Source of the DNA: Neisseria lactamica
GTDB lineage: Bacteria; Pseudomonadota; Gammaproteobacteria; Burkholderiales; Neisseriaceae
Reading direction: 5' to 3'
Length of the DNA: 14,016 nt
Assembly: GCA_001067655.1 (NCBI GenBank)
Contig: JUNU01000160.1
Location: 1-14,016, forward strand
Both the position numbers and the translations under genes were made by a program. This document shows positions 13,585-14,016 of this stretch, piece by piece. Each line of letters begins with the position of its first letter. Positions within the stretch are counted from its first letter, which is position 1. The notes under the pieces are model-generated. The model did not search any database and was not told the origin of the DNA. It saw only the letters and a list, made by a program, of their open reading frames with translations.

Positions 13585-13622
13585 TTTTCAGGTAGCCTTG
13601 AATAGTGCAGGCTGCCTGAAAA
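13585..13622 (+). terminator. Mixed-dialect DUS hairpin after the phosphoesterase
   Basis: TTCAGGTAGCCT (13587-13598) is the reverse complement of AGGCTACCTGAA, recalled as the Eikenella dialect. AGGCTGCCTGAA (13609-13620) is recalled as the Simonsiella dialect. With flanking A/T pairs they form a 14-bp stem with one mismatch and a 10-base loop, 20 bases after the stop codon. Confidence 0.65.
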
Positions 13623-13636
13623 ACAGTCGGCAAAAC

Positions 13637-13666
13637 AAAAGGACGGGTTTTCAATCCGTCCTTTTT
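13637..13666. terminator. Second, possibly bidirectional terminator
   Basis: AAAAGGACGG (13637-13646) pairs with CCGTCCTTTT (13656-13665), and T continues to 13666. The A-run on the other side lets it also terminate minus-strand transcripts coming from the gene fragment that stops at 13670. Confidence 0.8.
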
Positions 13667-13669
13667 GCA

Positions 13670-13771
13670 TCAGCAATACCGCCAAGTGTCCCGCATGAAA
13701 TGAATGATCTCGTTTAACGGCACAGGCGTAAGCGTAAACTGCTTGTCCCTCCTGTTGTGTAGGAAAACGTT
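13670..13771 (-). pseudogene. Possible 3' end of an interrupted gene
   Basis: On the minus strand a frame ends DKQFTLTPVPLNEIIHFMR, then DTWRYC and a TGA at 13670-13672, right before the terminator at 13637-13666. It reads like a genuine C-terminus, but the upstream part runs into the transposase gene in a different frame. It may be the tail of a gene split by the insertion sequence, or chance. I do not recognise the family, and the upstream limit given is approximate. Confidence 0.3.
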
Positions 13772-13778
13772 GCGTTGT

Positions 13779-14015
13779 TTACACCACAGGTTGAGAAAAA
13801 TAAGCCTGCAAGACCTCAAACGGCGTATCGCCGTTCAAACTGCGGTGCGGCTTCACAGTGTTATAGAAATTAACAAAGCGGCACAACTCCTTTCGCCGGT
13901 GTTCCGGACTGTCAAACAACTGTTTCTCATGCCACATCTCCATCAGGGTGCGGATAACCCGTTCCGCCTTACCGTTGGTCTGCGGACGGGCAACCCGGGT
14001 AAACTTTTGACCAAT
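13779..14015 (-). CDS. IS481-like transposase, C-terminal part (runs off the window)
   Basis: Seventy-eight residues and the stop codon are visible; the rest lies to the right. The stretch ARPQTNGKAERVIRTLM contains the catalytic Glu of the DDE/rve integrase core. It is followed by FVNFYNTVKPHRSLNGDTPF, which ends in the way typical of IS481-family transposases (IS3 family is the alternative). The protein cuts and rejoins the ends of its insertion sequence. The frame is intact as far as it can be seen. The insertion sequence end should lie between the stop codon at 13779 and about 13750, where TGTTGTGTAGGAAAA is a candidate terminal sequence; no target duplication can be checked. Confidence 0.82.
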   Translation of the reverse strand: MGQKFTRVARPQTNGKAERVIRTLMEMWHEKQLFDSPEHRRKELCRFVNFYNTVKPHRSLNGDTPFEVLQAYFSQPVV

Positions 14016-14016
14016 C

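Noticed and set aside
1..14016. CRISPR arrays and tRNA or rRNA genes
   Set aside because: No regularly spaced repeat units other than DUS pairs, and no cloverleaf or rRNA signature sequence was found on either strand.

Overview
The window is a chromosomal segment from a naturally competent Neisseria, most likely of the N. mucosa / N. sicca / N. macacae group. The left half has dense inverted pairs of the 12-mer AGGTCGTCTGAA, which I recall as the DNA uptake sequence (DUS) dialect of that group. It also has the end of a Correia-type repeat and a moderately GC-rich core-gene background.

Left part, 1-6130 (mostly native). A partial Correia-like repeat precedes a stand-alone AbiEii-type nucleotidyltransferase. 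A DUS hairpin and an AT-rich gene for a small membrane-anchored protein of unknown function follow. A bidirectional DUS terminator separates these from ppx (exopolyphosphatase, minus strand). Next come a Tat-signal lytic transglycosylase, a YajR-like MFS transporter, and ssb three bases behind the transporter. The transglycosylase and the transporter each have a DUS hairpin between their probable promoter and start codon. ssb ends in a strong non-DUS terminator.

Middle, about 6131-11475 (foreign). A strikingly AT-rich, DUS-free block carries four tightly packed plus-strand genes: three different tyrosine recombinases (430, 506 and 680 residues) and a 136-residue coiled-coil protein. The 680/136 end matches TnpB/TnpC of Tn554 in size and order, with two further recombinases upstream. 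No cargo gene is visible, so it looks like a minimal recombinase element. It may belong to the broader Tn554 / recombinase-in-trio / gamma-mobile-trio group. Just after the last stop codon are an 11-bp direct repeat and GATGTA, the hexamer I recall as the Tn554 core.

Right part, 11476-14016 (mosaic). About 500 bases hold degenerate DUS copies and a broken reading frame. Then comes an unknown gene with a C9 tract right after its start codon and two 66-residue internal repeats, followed by a calcineurin-like metallophosphoesterase. The DUS copies around these two genes are in dialects I recall from other Neisseriaceae (Kingella AAGCAGCCTGCA, Simonsiella AGGCTGCCTGAA, Eikenella AGGCTACCTGAA). 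One native copy sits in the loop of a foreign-dialect hairpin. This suggests import from related genera. The window ends in the 3' part of an IS481-like transposase on the minus strand, next to a terminator and what may be the tail of an interrupted gene.
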